Source of the DNA: Tamarix chinensis | Taxonomy: Eukaryota > Streptophyta > Magnoliopsida > Caryophyllales > Tamaricaceae | Assembly (NCBI GenBank): GCA_030549775.1 | Contig: CM060171.1 | Location: 191,001-255,000, forward strand | Reading direction: 5' to 3' | DNA length: 64,000 nucleotides | Part shown: piece after piece, positions 24,348 to 35,050 of the stretch | Layout: each line of letters opens with the position of its first letter | Numbering within the stretch: position 1 is the stretch's first letter | Position numbers and translations under genes: made by a program | Notes under the pieces: generated by a model | What the model was told of the DNA's origin: nothing | The model's database searches: none | The model's input: only the letters and a program-made list of their open reading frames with translations

Positions 24348-24491
24348 TTTATCATTATTATTATTTAACCTAACTACGGAATATTTATAACTAATATTAG
24401 TATTATTAATGGCCTACAACTTTAGTATTATTATTTTAACATCGTTATTGTTATTATTATTATTATTGTTGTTGTTGTTGTTGTTGTTGTT
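24281..24491. repeat. (ATT)n and (GTT)n microsatellites, copy E
   Basis: (ATT)n at about 24307-24345, and (ATT)n running into (GTT)n at 24450-24491. Confidence 0.9.
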
Positions 24492-24932
24492 CTTGCTATT
24501 ATTATTAACAATAACTTTGGCACCTTAGCACTTTTATTATTATTGTAAATATTCGAATCCTTATATTACTACTACCATTTCTATTATTATTATTAGTATT
24601 ATTTTTTTTATTACCTTGTCACTATTGTTAATATTTCATATATCACTAACCTTACTATCACTACTACTAGTATCATTATTAGTAACATTGAAACTATTAC
24701 CGTTAATAATATGAATATTATTATAATTACTTTAAATTGTTGTAGCTATTAAGACCTATTTTTGATTAGTAGTAGCACGATTAGCTACTTTAGGAATAAT
24801 AACCCTATTTTTACTTATAAAGGTATTATTATTATTATTTTTAGCCCTAATAGTAAGTTGTGATAAGGGTAAGGTAGGAAGAATGGTACTTTTGGTTAGA
24901 GGGAAGTTAACCCATAGTTTTTCCTCTTATAG

Positions 24933-24994
24933 GTGAATCAAGTCAAAACCCTAAGGAGACGTAGGAACGTGCTTCAAGACCGGTGTCGTATTAG
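24933..24994 (+). other. 62-nt exon-like block, copy E
   Basis: Preceded by TTTTTCCTCTTATAG and followed by GTAAGGATG. Same length as in A, C and D despite sequence divergence. Confidence 0.6.
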
Positions 24995-26169
24995 GTAAGG
25001 ATGTGGCTAAGAACAACTATGTGTGTGTTATGTGCCTTGTGTGCCATGTGTTATGCCATGTTGTGTACTTTATGATTTAATGACTAATTACTTGTAGCGC
25101 AGCTTGGAGTTGAGGTATGCTTATATGAATTCCTTATGGCATGTGCATAATGATTGTTATGTTGTGCTTATGGTATTATATGACGTGACCCTCTAGGACA
25201 TGCATGCTAGGATGTTTAATAATATGATGTGGGGTGAAAGGATAAAAAGGGGAAAATTTAAAGTGAGTTGACTAAGGGGGACATGAGATTGACCTAATTA
25301 TCTCATGATCCATGAGGTGAAATTAAAAGGAGATTATGATTAAAATAAATAAGTGATGTGAACCTTGCATTGGAAATTTCTAGGGTTTGCATGGGGTGGA
25401 TGGAATTTTCATGGGAATGATCTTTACGTGATAAAAGTTGTTTTAGGGTGAAAGTAAGGTAAGGGGAGAGTTGTGGAGTGATTGGAAACTTTGGATGAAA
25501 AATAGTACGTAGGTTGGTGTAAGGGTGTATAGGGGACTTGATTAGGGTTTGGGAGGAAACCCTGATCTAGGGGAAAATGTGGAAGTAAAAACAATTAAGG
25601 AAGAGTGGAGTATGGGTTAAGAGTGGAAATTTATTTTATGAGGGATGAGTATGGGTGCCATGGGAAGTAAGTAATGCTAGGTGAAAAATAGAGAGATTGC
25701 TTGTGGGGGAAGAAATGTGTTAGGGTTTGGAGTGGCCAACTAGGGTTTTTCAACAACCTACGAAATCAATGAGTAAAGTGATATGATTTGAGGTTGAACA
25801 TAAATGAGATGAGGTGTTGGGTGATAAACGAAATAATGGTAGTGAAGTAAGAGGAAGTTGGGCCACATAGGTCTAATTAGGGTTTCAAGGGAAAGCCTAG
25901 ATGGTGATAGTGGGTGGAGTTTGATGTCGCGAGGTGTTGGGCCTTAACCCACACCCTTAAGAGTTGGTTTTCATTATGTGTAACTGTAAAGGGGAATGGA
26001 TATCGGGGAGTGATAAGAAGCGCATGAGTCCCAAGATATAGGACAGGTCCCCTTTAGAGGATAAAAGTAGAAGGTTGGTGACATGCATGTCAAGGGTGAA
26101 ATGCTTATCAAATAAGACACGAATAAGATACTAATCATTTAAAGAGAAAGATTGTTGAGCCAGGCCTAG

Positions 26170-26515
26170 ACCGGTCCACCGGTGAATAATAGTGGCCAGG
26201 AGCTAGGGTGCCCTGCATGACCGGTCTACCGACGAATCATAGTGGCCAGGAGTGTTCTGCCCTGCATGATTTCTAGTCGACCGGCTATAATAGTAGGGGT
26301 TTCCATGCTCAACAAACCAACGTAATAATGATAAGACATGGGAAAGACACTAAGCAATTACAGTGAAACACCATGTGGGTCGGGGCTAGACCAGTCCACC
26401 AATGAATAATAGTGGCTAGGAGCGTTCTGCCCTGGAGACCGTTCCACCAGCAATAATAGTGGCCAGGAACGTTTGGCCCTACATGATTTCTGGTCCACTG
26501 GCTATAATAGTGGGG
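26170..26515 (+). repeat. CCAC-box array, copy E
   Basis: Units with GGTCCACCGGTGAATAATAG and a spacer ending GCCCTG. Two higher-order blocks. Confidence 0.82.
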
Positions 26516-26700
26516 TTCCCGCACTCGCATGGATTGATAAAGAGCATGTGTGAAACAAGTATATTGATAAGAGATCTAAAGAATAAGTTTATCTAGACTA
26601 TATTTCGGCCTTCATTATCTATATTGTTATATGTGGTCTTTATGATCATGTTGTGTTTTATGCCTTATATGTTTGGCCTTAGTTACATAGTTCTCTTACT

Positions 26701-26756
26701 CAGTACGTAGCGTACTGACCACCCGTTTCATGGGTGCTACTCATTCCCACGAGCAG
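26701..26756 (+). other. Three-hairpin cluster, copy E
   Basis: CAGTACGTAGCGTACTG and CACCC-N7-GGGTG are perfect. The third stem has one mismatch. It ends 23 nt before CAG (26779). Confidence 0.75.
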
Positions 26757-27246
26757 AGGACCCACCTGAGTTTGTGCAGGTAGGAGATGATATATTTGAT
26801 GCCTACAACTCTTACGAGGCATCAGATGGGGCCGAGAGTTGAGCCTGAACTTGGACTAGGGACCAAGAGCAATGTGGCCGGACTCTCCTTTTCATTTTTT
26901 TTACCCTATATCATTTTATTTTAGTTCTATTCTATCGCACGATAATTTATGTTCTTTGAGAACCTTATCCATGTACCCCTTTGGCTTGTAAACCTTTTTA
27001 TGCGTACTCTAAATTTTGTATTGTGAACGATTTAACTCCCCTATGAATTCTTTTTTTAAGTATTAGCTCTTGTTTGACGATAATCCTTTTTAGCCTTAGC
27101 ACTTGGTACTAGAACGGTAGGAGTGAACCGGTCTAGTACTGAGTGTGGCGGTAATATCCCCATAATTCACAGTTTTGTTATTTCACTTCTGTTAATTCTT
27201 TCATTTAAAACGAAATTTTTCAGTAGTGAATTTTGGGGGTGTTACA

Positions 27247-28620
27247 AGTGGTGCTAAAAAGGTTGAGAACTAGTAGAACTCTAATAATAAGATGAATTAT
27301 AAGCATTAACTCCACATCAATAATAATCAATAATACACATATCCATCGTAAAAAACAAACTTGAACAATGAAATAAAAATAGAACATGAATAGAATTCTC
27401 TCAATATCATCTTCATATCTCCCTCTATTCCTTATATCGTGTCATTTTCTCTTTTTTTTCTTCAATTTTTTAGTAAAGAAGAATTATGACAATACAACGA
27501 ATATATAAATTCTATCTCCAGCACCAAACATAACTAATTCCTTTCTTAACATAAATACATATATTTCTTACACATACACTCGTATGCACAAACACTCTAT
27601 ATCCATAATGAATTGATCCCCTCCCACTAGCTTTAAGTAAAGATAATAATAAGGTCTAAAGGTTATTTAATGTGAGTAGTGAAAAAAAATGTTCAATGTA
27701 TTGGCTCAAAGAGGCTTCTTTGGGGTGTACATCATGTGTACACAAATTAGGATCAAGATATTTGATTATGTGGTGAAAAATCCTAAATTGCCTTTATCAT
27801 TTTCACAATCAGAGCATGTTTTGACTATAAGCTTTGACTACCACTAGAGTAAATTCTAGTAATATATAGAGTCCATTACAAGAGTTATGGAAAATAATTT
27901 GATCAAAGCAATTAAACATATACAGGGTTTGCAAAGAATTTTTGAAGTCAAGATAAGTAGATAATTTCATGTAAATTAGCTCAGAAAAAAGTAGGCATAT
28001 ATGGTTCAAAAGCTCATCGAGGAATGCGATAAATCTCAACATGCCATGTCAGTGGTTAGAAAATCATACATGTTCTTTCTCCATTCACATCTAGACATGT
28101 AGATATGTGTTTCCTACATCAAAATTAATACAAAAAAAATCTCTATTTGCTTTATCTCGATCTATTGGTCCTCTTTTCGTTAGATTTCAAAGATATGCTC
28201 CTCATTAACTAGTTAATGGCTCATAAGATTCTAAACACACCAAAAACTCATAAAAAATTACATTTATTTTTCTTAATTTTATTTTTTTACATATGAAAAC
28301 ACATAAAAACACTCACACCCCCACACTTAGAGCACACATTATCCTCAACGTGTAAACAACTAAAGGAACAATTAATTTTAAATATGGAGAGACAAAAATA
28401 GAAACAACTAAAGCATAGAAAACTCCCCTATCAGGTTAGGTTACCTCTCGAGCAATACTTATTTTTACGTCTTTAGCTTAATGTGATCTCAGTTTACTCA
28501 TTCAAGGTGGGTGCTTCCTATAACTGTACCTCTTCAATGTTGTGCTATGTGAATGCTTTATAGTAGGGCTCAAGCCAATGATCGTTACCCTTGAATTCAT
28601 TTCCCATATTCTCTCTTCTA
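27247..28620 (-). other. Athila region between copy E and integrase, no gene recognised
   Basis: The sequence resumes after copy E with AGTGG. It contains AT-rich DNA and a 77-codon minus frame (27809-28042) with no recognisable motif. By position it is the env-like or 3' untranslated part of the element. Confidence 0.4.
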
Positions 28621-28622
28621 AT

Positions 28623-29187
28623 TTATATAGCACCATGAGGGAAAGCATGAGTAACAATAAAAGGACCCGCCCATTTAGAATGCAACTTACCTAGAAATAA
28701 GCAAATACGTGGATGGTAGAGTAACAATTTTTGTCCTACAATAAATGATTTTCCACAAATCATCTTATCATGGAAAGCTTTTATCTTCTCTTTGTATACC
28801 ATAACACTTTCAAATGCATCATCCCTTATTTCTTCCAATTCATGAATCTGTAGCTTCCTATGCATTCCAACGGAGTCTATACTTATGTTCAGGTTATTCA
28901 CAACCCACTATGCCTTATATTCAAACACCACGGGTAGATGGAATGCTTTTTCTATAAATAAGCCAAAAGGGAGACATACCTATGGGAATTTTAAAGGTAG
29001 TACTATAAGCCCACAAATAATCATATAGCCTTTGGATCTAATCCTTTCTATTTGAGCTCACGATTCTCTCTAGTATCTTCTTAATTTATCGGTTAGAGAC
29101 TTCTACTTGCTCGCTAGTTTGAGGGTGATAGGGTGTAGAAACCCTATTTGTAACCCCATACTTACAGAGCAAATCTTCGATTGTCCT
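28623..29187 (-). pseudogene. Athila integrase, C-terminal half
   Basis: The minus strand continues the integrase interrupted by copy F. From 29187 downward: KYGV.....[14 protein letters not shown], then LWAYSTTFK.P.GMSPF, then the C-terminal domain (28623-28901) with KAFHDKMICGKSFIVGQKLLLYHPR, LFLGKLHSKWAGPF and HAFPHGAI. The GKL.S.W.GPF and FPHGA blocks are typical of the Athila/Tat clade. Integrase inserts the DNA copy into the genome. It is broken by several stops. Confidence 0.85.
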
Positions 29188-29912
29188 TGTAATACCCCAT
29201 ATTTTTAAAACCTAAATTTATTAAGTTTAATGATTTTATTAGCGTAATTTGATGTAAATATATAATTATTTTAATTTTGATTTGTTTTATGGATTTATCG
29301 ACGATTTCGAATTCATATTTGAATTTAATTAATCGTTGCCGTTGCGAACCATGTTAGACAAATTCGTTCGCGACTATGATTTTATTATACTCTTTTAATT
29401 TCGATTTTCGGTTAAAAATATGTATTCCCGTTCTTTCTCGTATTTTGATTTTTAATATTTTAGATTCATTTTCGATTATAACTTCGTCGTGTGATTACGA
29501 CCTTATTTTTGGAGTTATATTTCGTTAACTAAATATATTATTTAAATTATAGAATTTCTGTTTAAATAGTTAAATTTATTTTAATAATTTTATCCGTAGA
29601 AAATATTTCCGACTTTAAATTTATTCGTTTTCGGTAATCGTTAATATTTTCGGAAAGTTTTAAATTAAAAATATTTTCGGAGTTTATTTATGAAATTCTT
29701 TCTGGAATTAATTCTCTTTCGTTTTGTGCTTTTTGGTTTACGGAAAACCGATTTCGAAAATTATTTACATTAGTCTTGGTTTATTCGAATTTGACTTAAA
29801 TATTTTAGTATATGTTTTTAAATAATTTTTCGGGGTCTTATAATGTATTTCCGTAAATAATATAAATTTTTATGTTCGTTGGTTAATTCGTTCGAAAAAT
29901 GTTTCTTAAATT

Positions 29913-29922
29913 CTATATATAG
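29913..29922 (+). promoter_or_regulatory. TATA-like box, copy F
   Basis: CTATATATAG about 140 bp before the GC-rich exon-like stretch. Confidence 0.4.
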
Positions 29923-30599
29923 TTCTTTTATTTATTTTAGGGGTTCGGATCGTTTCGAAATAATTTTTATTTAATAAATTTTAGATAAAATCTTCCAATA
30001 TTAATTTTTAAGGTTTTAGGATTTTATTTCATACTTGTTTTCGTAAAAAAAAAAGAAAAAAAAAACAACCGGTGCCCGACCGACCCCCCCCCCTCTTCTT
30101 TTTCTTTCTCTCTTCCCTACCCCGACCCCCTCCTGTGCGCCCCGTTCGGCAGCCCGAAACCCTAGCCTCCCTCGCCCCTCTCCATCTCCCCAGCTCCTCC
30201 TCTCAGCCCCTCCCTCCTTCGCCTGCCGAGCTCCGACTGCCACCAACCCTCGAGCAGCGCAGCAACCCACCGAAGTAGCAGCAGCGGCAGCGGTCGAACC
30301 AACAGCAGCAGCGGCAGCACAGCGGCAGCGCGTAGGTCGTGCCGCCGCCGCCGGTCGCCGTCGACGCCTGCTGACCACCGGCGAGCCACCCCTGACCCCC
30401 GACGACACCTCCCCAGCCTTCCCTTGCCCCGCTTTATCGGTTTTTGTTTGGTATAATTTCTGAAAAACCCTAACCCTTGTTTTGATTAATTGGGTATGAA
30501 TTAGCTTATAAAAAGCTAAATTGATTGTTTGTTTATGTATGTATATGCTGTAAGATTAATTTGGATAGGCTAATTGTGTGGTTGTGTTGGAATTTTGGA

Positions 30600-31560
30600 A
30601 AAATTGGATTTTTGGTCGGGTTATGCCCAAATTTTTCGGATTCATCCGATTTGGCGATTTCGGACAAATTGATTATACAATATATTTTAAAATGTATCCA
30701 ATTTCATTTTGGAACCGTCAATTTGATAAATTTATGCAGGTTTTATCGGAATTTGATTCCTAGGTCAAATTTTGGGTGTAATGAAATTGGGTCGTATAAT
30801 TGAGCCGTCCCGCTCAATTGATTTTATAATATCGTTTAAAATGTATTTAATTTTATATTGGAAGTGTCGATTTGGGAAAAATGTGCGTAATTGATCGGAA
30901 TTGAATTTTTAGGCCAAAACTCCCGCGGGTTTAAATTGGATTATGTAATCGGGTTATTTTATTCAATTGACTATATAAATTACATTAGAATATGTTTAAT
31001 TACATTTCCAAACCGTCAATTGATATGTTTTGGCAAGAATTAATCGGATTTGCGTTCCGGGCTCAAAAACCCTAATTGGGCTAAATTGTGTATTTCTTTT
31101 ACTAGTTTTGAGCAATTGATTATCTGATATGTTATAAAATGTGTTCAATTGCATTTCCAAACATTCAATTTGATTAAATTTATAGAATTTTAACGAATTG
31201 TATTTTCGGGCCTAAAACCCTAAATTTCAAGTGAGATTATGAAATCGATTACTTGTATTGTTGTTTTTCTAAAATTGAATGTATAGAAATGGTTGAAATG
31301 GTATTAATTGCCTTCTAATACCTTAATTTGAATTAATTAAATTGAATTACCTAAGTTTGTGTCGTGGGCTTTAAAACCCTAATTTTGAAGATTGATTATC
31401 TGGAATCGATTAATCGGAAGATTGTTTTGTTGAAATTGATTATCTAGATTTATCTAAAATTAGTTTAATTGTGTTTTAAAACTATCAATTTGAGGTAATC
31501 GAAGTGATTTGGCTGATTCGTAGTTTAGGCATTAAAAACCCTAATCTTCGGGGATGATTT
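30600..31560 (+). repeat. About 149-bp imperfect tandem repeats, copy F
   Basis: The anchor ATGT(A/T/G)T(C/T)(C/A)A recurs at 30692, 30841, 30992 and 31139, then more weakly near 31279 and 31459 (spacings 149, 151, 147, 140 and 180). Later units each carry a telo-box (AAACCCTAA-like) near 31063, 31216, 31374 and 31536. Confidence 0.75.
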
Positions 31561-33037
31561 TATAAAATTGATTTTTGCTATGCATCTTTTATCTAATCGA
31601 TTTCTATCTTTAGGTTTTAAATCATTTAAATTAGGTTTTAACTTAATCGGTTTGAATTTGGTGTTATGTAAATGGTTGAGTTACCTATTTAGTTATAAAA
31701 CCTAATAAATAAGTTATTTTTAATAAATTAACTTATGATCGATTATTCTTTCTCGGGCTTTCCAAATTAAGTTGAAATGTCCCAAGCGATATTGTATTAA
31801 TCCGTTTTGATTTAGTTTTAACCTTAAATCTTAATAAAGCTATGCTTTTAAGTTCTAAGTTTTGAGCACGTTTTCTAAGAAAGATCATTTGTGTTGTTGT
31901 TGTGTTTATTTAATTAGAATATGTGAATTATTGATTGATAGAATAGTTTCTAATTTAGTTTTCGATTTCTATCGGATCTAGGAAAGCTTTCTCATGGATC
32001 CACGAGTTAGTGATCTCTCTCTCCCTCTTATCTCGCGTAGCTAGCTTCGGATCCAGGTAAGTTCTCTACTTACCTCTACTTATGGGTATTTCGTAAGGAT
32101 GTGGCTAAGGTTCCTATGTGTTGTGTGACTTGCGTGCCTTAGATGTTTTGTATATATACCATGTCCGGTTGTGTATCGTATGGTTGTCCTTAATGTGTTT
32201 TATGCGTAGCGCAGCTTCGAGTTAAGGTATGTGGTATGCGTTTTCTTACGACATGAATGTGATGTCCATATGTGGTAATTATGATGTGATGTGATATGAT
32301 GTAACCCTCTAGGACATGCATGCTAGGGCGGTTATTATTATTATTATTATTTTGACATGGAGATAAAAGGGCAAAAAGAAATAATTGGGAAGTGAGTTGC
32401 TAAAAGGGAGTATAAGGGACCCGATTAGGGTTTTGGGAAGAATTAGTAATATGGAAAAGGCGGAAGTAAAAATGATTAACGGTGAGTGAGGTGCGGGTTG
32501 AGAGTGAGAGTTTATGTTATGAGGAATGATTATGGGTATTTTGGGAGAGAAGAAATATTGGGTGAAAAGGAGATGTTACTTGTGGGAAAAGAAAGGTACT
32601 AGGGTTGAAGTGGCCAACTAGGGTTTTAGAGTCACAGGTGGAATCGATGGGTAGAGCGATATGATTTGGGATTGGGCCTAAATGAGAAGTGTTGAGGATA
32701 GATGAATTAATGGTAGTGAAATAAGAGGAATTTGGGCCACATAGGTCCTATTAGGGTTTCGAGGGAAACCCTAGAGGCTAATAGCGGGTGGAGTCTGATG
32801 TCACGAGGTGTTGGGCCTTAACCCACACCCTTAAGAGTTGGTTTTTATTATGTGTGAGTATAGAGGGAAATTGATATCGAGGTGTGATAAGGGGTGCACG
32901 AGTTCCAAGATAGGGGACGGACCCTCCTGGGAGGATAAGTGTGGATATAGTTAGCCATGCATGTCAAGGGTAAAACACTTTCAAATAAGATACGTTAAGA
33001 TACTAATCACTTAAAGAGGAAGATGCTGAGCCGAGCC

Positions 33038-33640
33038 CAGACTGGTCCACCGGCGAATAATAGTGGCCAGGAGCCGGGGTGCCCTGGAGACCGTGCCACC
33101 GGCGAACAATAGTGGTCAGGAGCGTTTTGCCCTGTATGATTTCCGGTCCACCGGCTATAATAGTGGGGGTTTCCGTGCTCAGCAACCCAAACGTAAAATT
33201 TATAAGACATGGGAAAGATACTAAATACTTACAGTGGAACACCGTGTGAGTCGGGGCCAGACCGGTCCACCGGCAAATAATAGTGGCCAGGAGCGTTCTG
33301 CCCTGGAGACCGGTCCACCGGCAAATAATAGTGGTCAGGAGCGTTCTGCCCTGAGTGTATACTTTCCGGTCCACCGGCTATAATAGTGGGGTTCCCGCAC
33401 TCACATGGACTATTAAAGAATATGTGTGGAATGAATATATTATTGATGAGAATAAAGAATGAGTCACAAGCACTTACAGTGAAACACCATACGAGTCGGG
33501 GCCAGACCGGTCCACCGGCAAATAATAGTGGCCAGGAGCGTTCTGCCCTGGAGACCGGTCCACCGGCAAATAATAGTGGTCAGGAGCGTTCTACCCTGAG
33601 TTTATATATTCCGGTCCATCGGCTATAATAGTGGGGTTCC
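33038..33640 (+). repeat. CCAC-box array with higher-order repeats, copy F
   Basis: Units of 49 bp, core GACCGGTCCACCGGCAAATA then ATAGTGG. Three higher-order blocks begin at about 33028, 33248 and 33493 (periods about 220 and 245 bp). The second and third blocks are nearly identical. Confidence 0.88.
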
Positions 33641-34336
33641 CGCACTCACGTGGATTGATAAAGACTGTGGTGTGAAATGACTACTTTTAATAAAGATTCA
33701 AAGGAAATAAGTTTAATTGGACTATGGTCAGCTATTATTATCTGTATTACTACATGCTGCTTACGTGAGTATGTCACGCGTTGAGTTTCCAATAATATGG
33801 ATTATTCCTACTTGAGGCACATGAGCCACTTTATATTTCGGTTATACCATGCTTATATGTTTAAATGGGATGTTACATATGTTTCATATGTTACTATAGG
33901 TGTAGGACAAGAGTCATGTTGTGGGTTGTGAGTACGTTTGATATTGTATCCATATGTTGTATCATAATTTAATATGTACTTGATGTTACAGTTTACGTCT
34001 CTCCCATAAGATAGGGTAGTGAGACTTACTCAGTATTGGACCCGTACTGATACTACACTATTTGAATGGGTCCTGTGATGATCCACCGATGGTGGGGAGC
34101 AGACCTGTGATGCAGGTTGATTGGTTACTAAATTGGGGTGGAAGGCTTGACCTGAGTGAGTAAGCGGTCTGGATATTTATCCTTCGGGATTTGTTTTGTT
34201 TAATTGTATTCATCTTTGGATGTTACGAGTGTTGTATTTAAGTTTCCAAGGGTTTTGTAATTGACTTTAAATTCTCGTAACGTTGTTATGCTTTTAAAGT
34301 TCGGATTTAATTGTTTAACATGTTTTTTTTAGCCTT

Positions 34337-34383
34337 ACATCTAACATGAGATAGATGGTTGACATTTATCTTGTGTTAGATGT
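34337..34383 (+). other. 3'-terminal inverted repeat, copy F
   Basis: Arms ACATCTAACATGAGATA and TATCTTGTGTTAGATGT, 15 of 17 pairing, followed by GGCGGTAACAT. The sequence is unrelated to the arms of copy A but sits at the same position. Confidence 0.72.
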
Positions 34384-34472
34384 GGCGGTAACATTTCCCA
34401 AATTCGCTCCTAGCTTCCGCTTTATTCTTTCAAAAAAAAAATTTTTTAGGAGTGAAATTTGGGGGTGTTACA

Positions 34473-35050
34473 GTCCTATTGCAAAAGTGTGGTCCTCCAT
34501 CACTAATTATCACTCTAGGCACACAAAACCTAGAAAGGATGTGAGATTGGAGGAAACCTACAACTACACGAGAGTCATTTGTACGAGTGACAATCGCTTT
34601 CACCATTTAGACACATAATCCATAGTAAGAAGAATATAGAGATAGCCCTTAGAAGATGGAAATTAACCTATAAAATCAATTCCCGACACATAAAAAGTTT
34701 CTACAACTATAATAGAGGTTAAGGACATTTGATTTTTAGGACCTATGTTACCTAATCTCTAACACTTGTCACATCTCATGCAATAAGTGTTAGTATCTCT
34801 AAATAATATAGGCTAATAAAAACTAGCTTCAAGAACATTGAAGGTGGTCTTTTTAACATCAAAGTGCCCTCCACAATGCAATATATGATAGTGTGACAAA
34901 ATATGTTCAAATTCTGAATCAGTGACATATCTCCTTATTATACCATCAATACAAAATTTTCACAAATAGCGGTCATCCCAAACATATTGATATGCCTCCT
35001 TTCTAATTTTAGTTCTCACAAATTGTGGCATGTCAGTAGGTAGCTTATGA
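34473..35050 (-). pseudogene. Athila integrase, catalytic-core half
   Basis: Minus-strand relic of the integrase core: DYVSKW-like, ATRTND-like (seen as VTRTND), VVVGFLQSHILSRF, VPRVIISDGGPHFCNR. The DGG..FCN block holds the second catalytic Asp. Copy F is inserted directly after HFCN, splitting the gene, and the reading continues at 29187. Stops interrupt both halves. Upstream, around 34750-35050, lies the zinc-binding N-terminal part, with fewer clear residues. Confidence 0.82.

Larger units (their letters stand above)
23881..27246 (+). mobile_element. Giant LTR, copy E (5'-truncated)
   Basis: The 3' end is intact (GGGGTGTTACA ending 27246). The 5' end starts abruptly at about 23881 inside the exon-like stretch, so the U3-like part, site II motif and TATA box are missing, and no partner for the AGTGG that follows the 3' end is found. 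Retained modules: (ATT)n/(GTT)n-rich stretch 24240-24850, 62-nt block 24933-24994, sparse telo-boxes 25380-25760, CCAC array 26170-26515, hairpin cluster 26701-26756, acceptor CAG ending 26779, terminal inverted repeat 27100-27145. It is inserted in the 3' region of the Athila element. A deletion across the left junction is the simplest explanation. Confidence 0.82.
29188..34472 (+). mobile_element. Giant solo LTR, copy F (diverged subfamily)
   Basis: A 5285-bp segment from TGTAATACCCC to GGGGGTGTTACA, with the perfect duplication GTCCT (29183-29187 and 34473-34477), inserted inside the Athila integrase. Its 3' half is recognisably of the same family (E-like block at 32080-32240, CCAC arrays 33038-33640, GGCGGTAACAT near the end). 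The 5' half is different: CpG-rich sequence, CTATATATAG at 29913-29922, a very GC-rich stretch 30060-30430, then about 149-bp imperfect tandem repeats (30600-31560) and a strong donor consensus CAG|GTAAG at 32057. Open frames at 30016-30408 are low-complexity shadows of the GC-rich stretch. Confidence 0.9.

Noticed and set aside
30016..30408. Arg/Ala/Gly-rich 130-residue frame
   Set aside because: Composition artefact of the GC-rich stretch in copy F, with frames open on both strands and no motif.
33003..33628. Repeat-containing frames in copy F resembling a repeat protein
   Set aside because: They follow the 49-bp CCAC array on either strand. The unit is not a multiple of three, so the peptide is not periodic.
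33038..33640. CRISPR-like direct repeats with spacers
   Set aside because: Spacers are themselves repeated, the DNA is plant nuclear, and no cas genes exist. It is a tandem array in an LTR.
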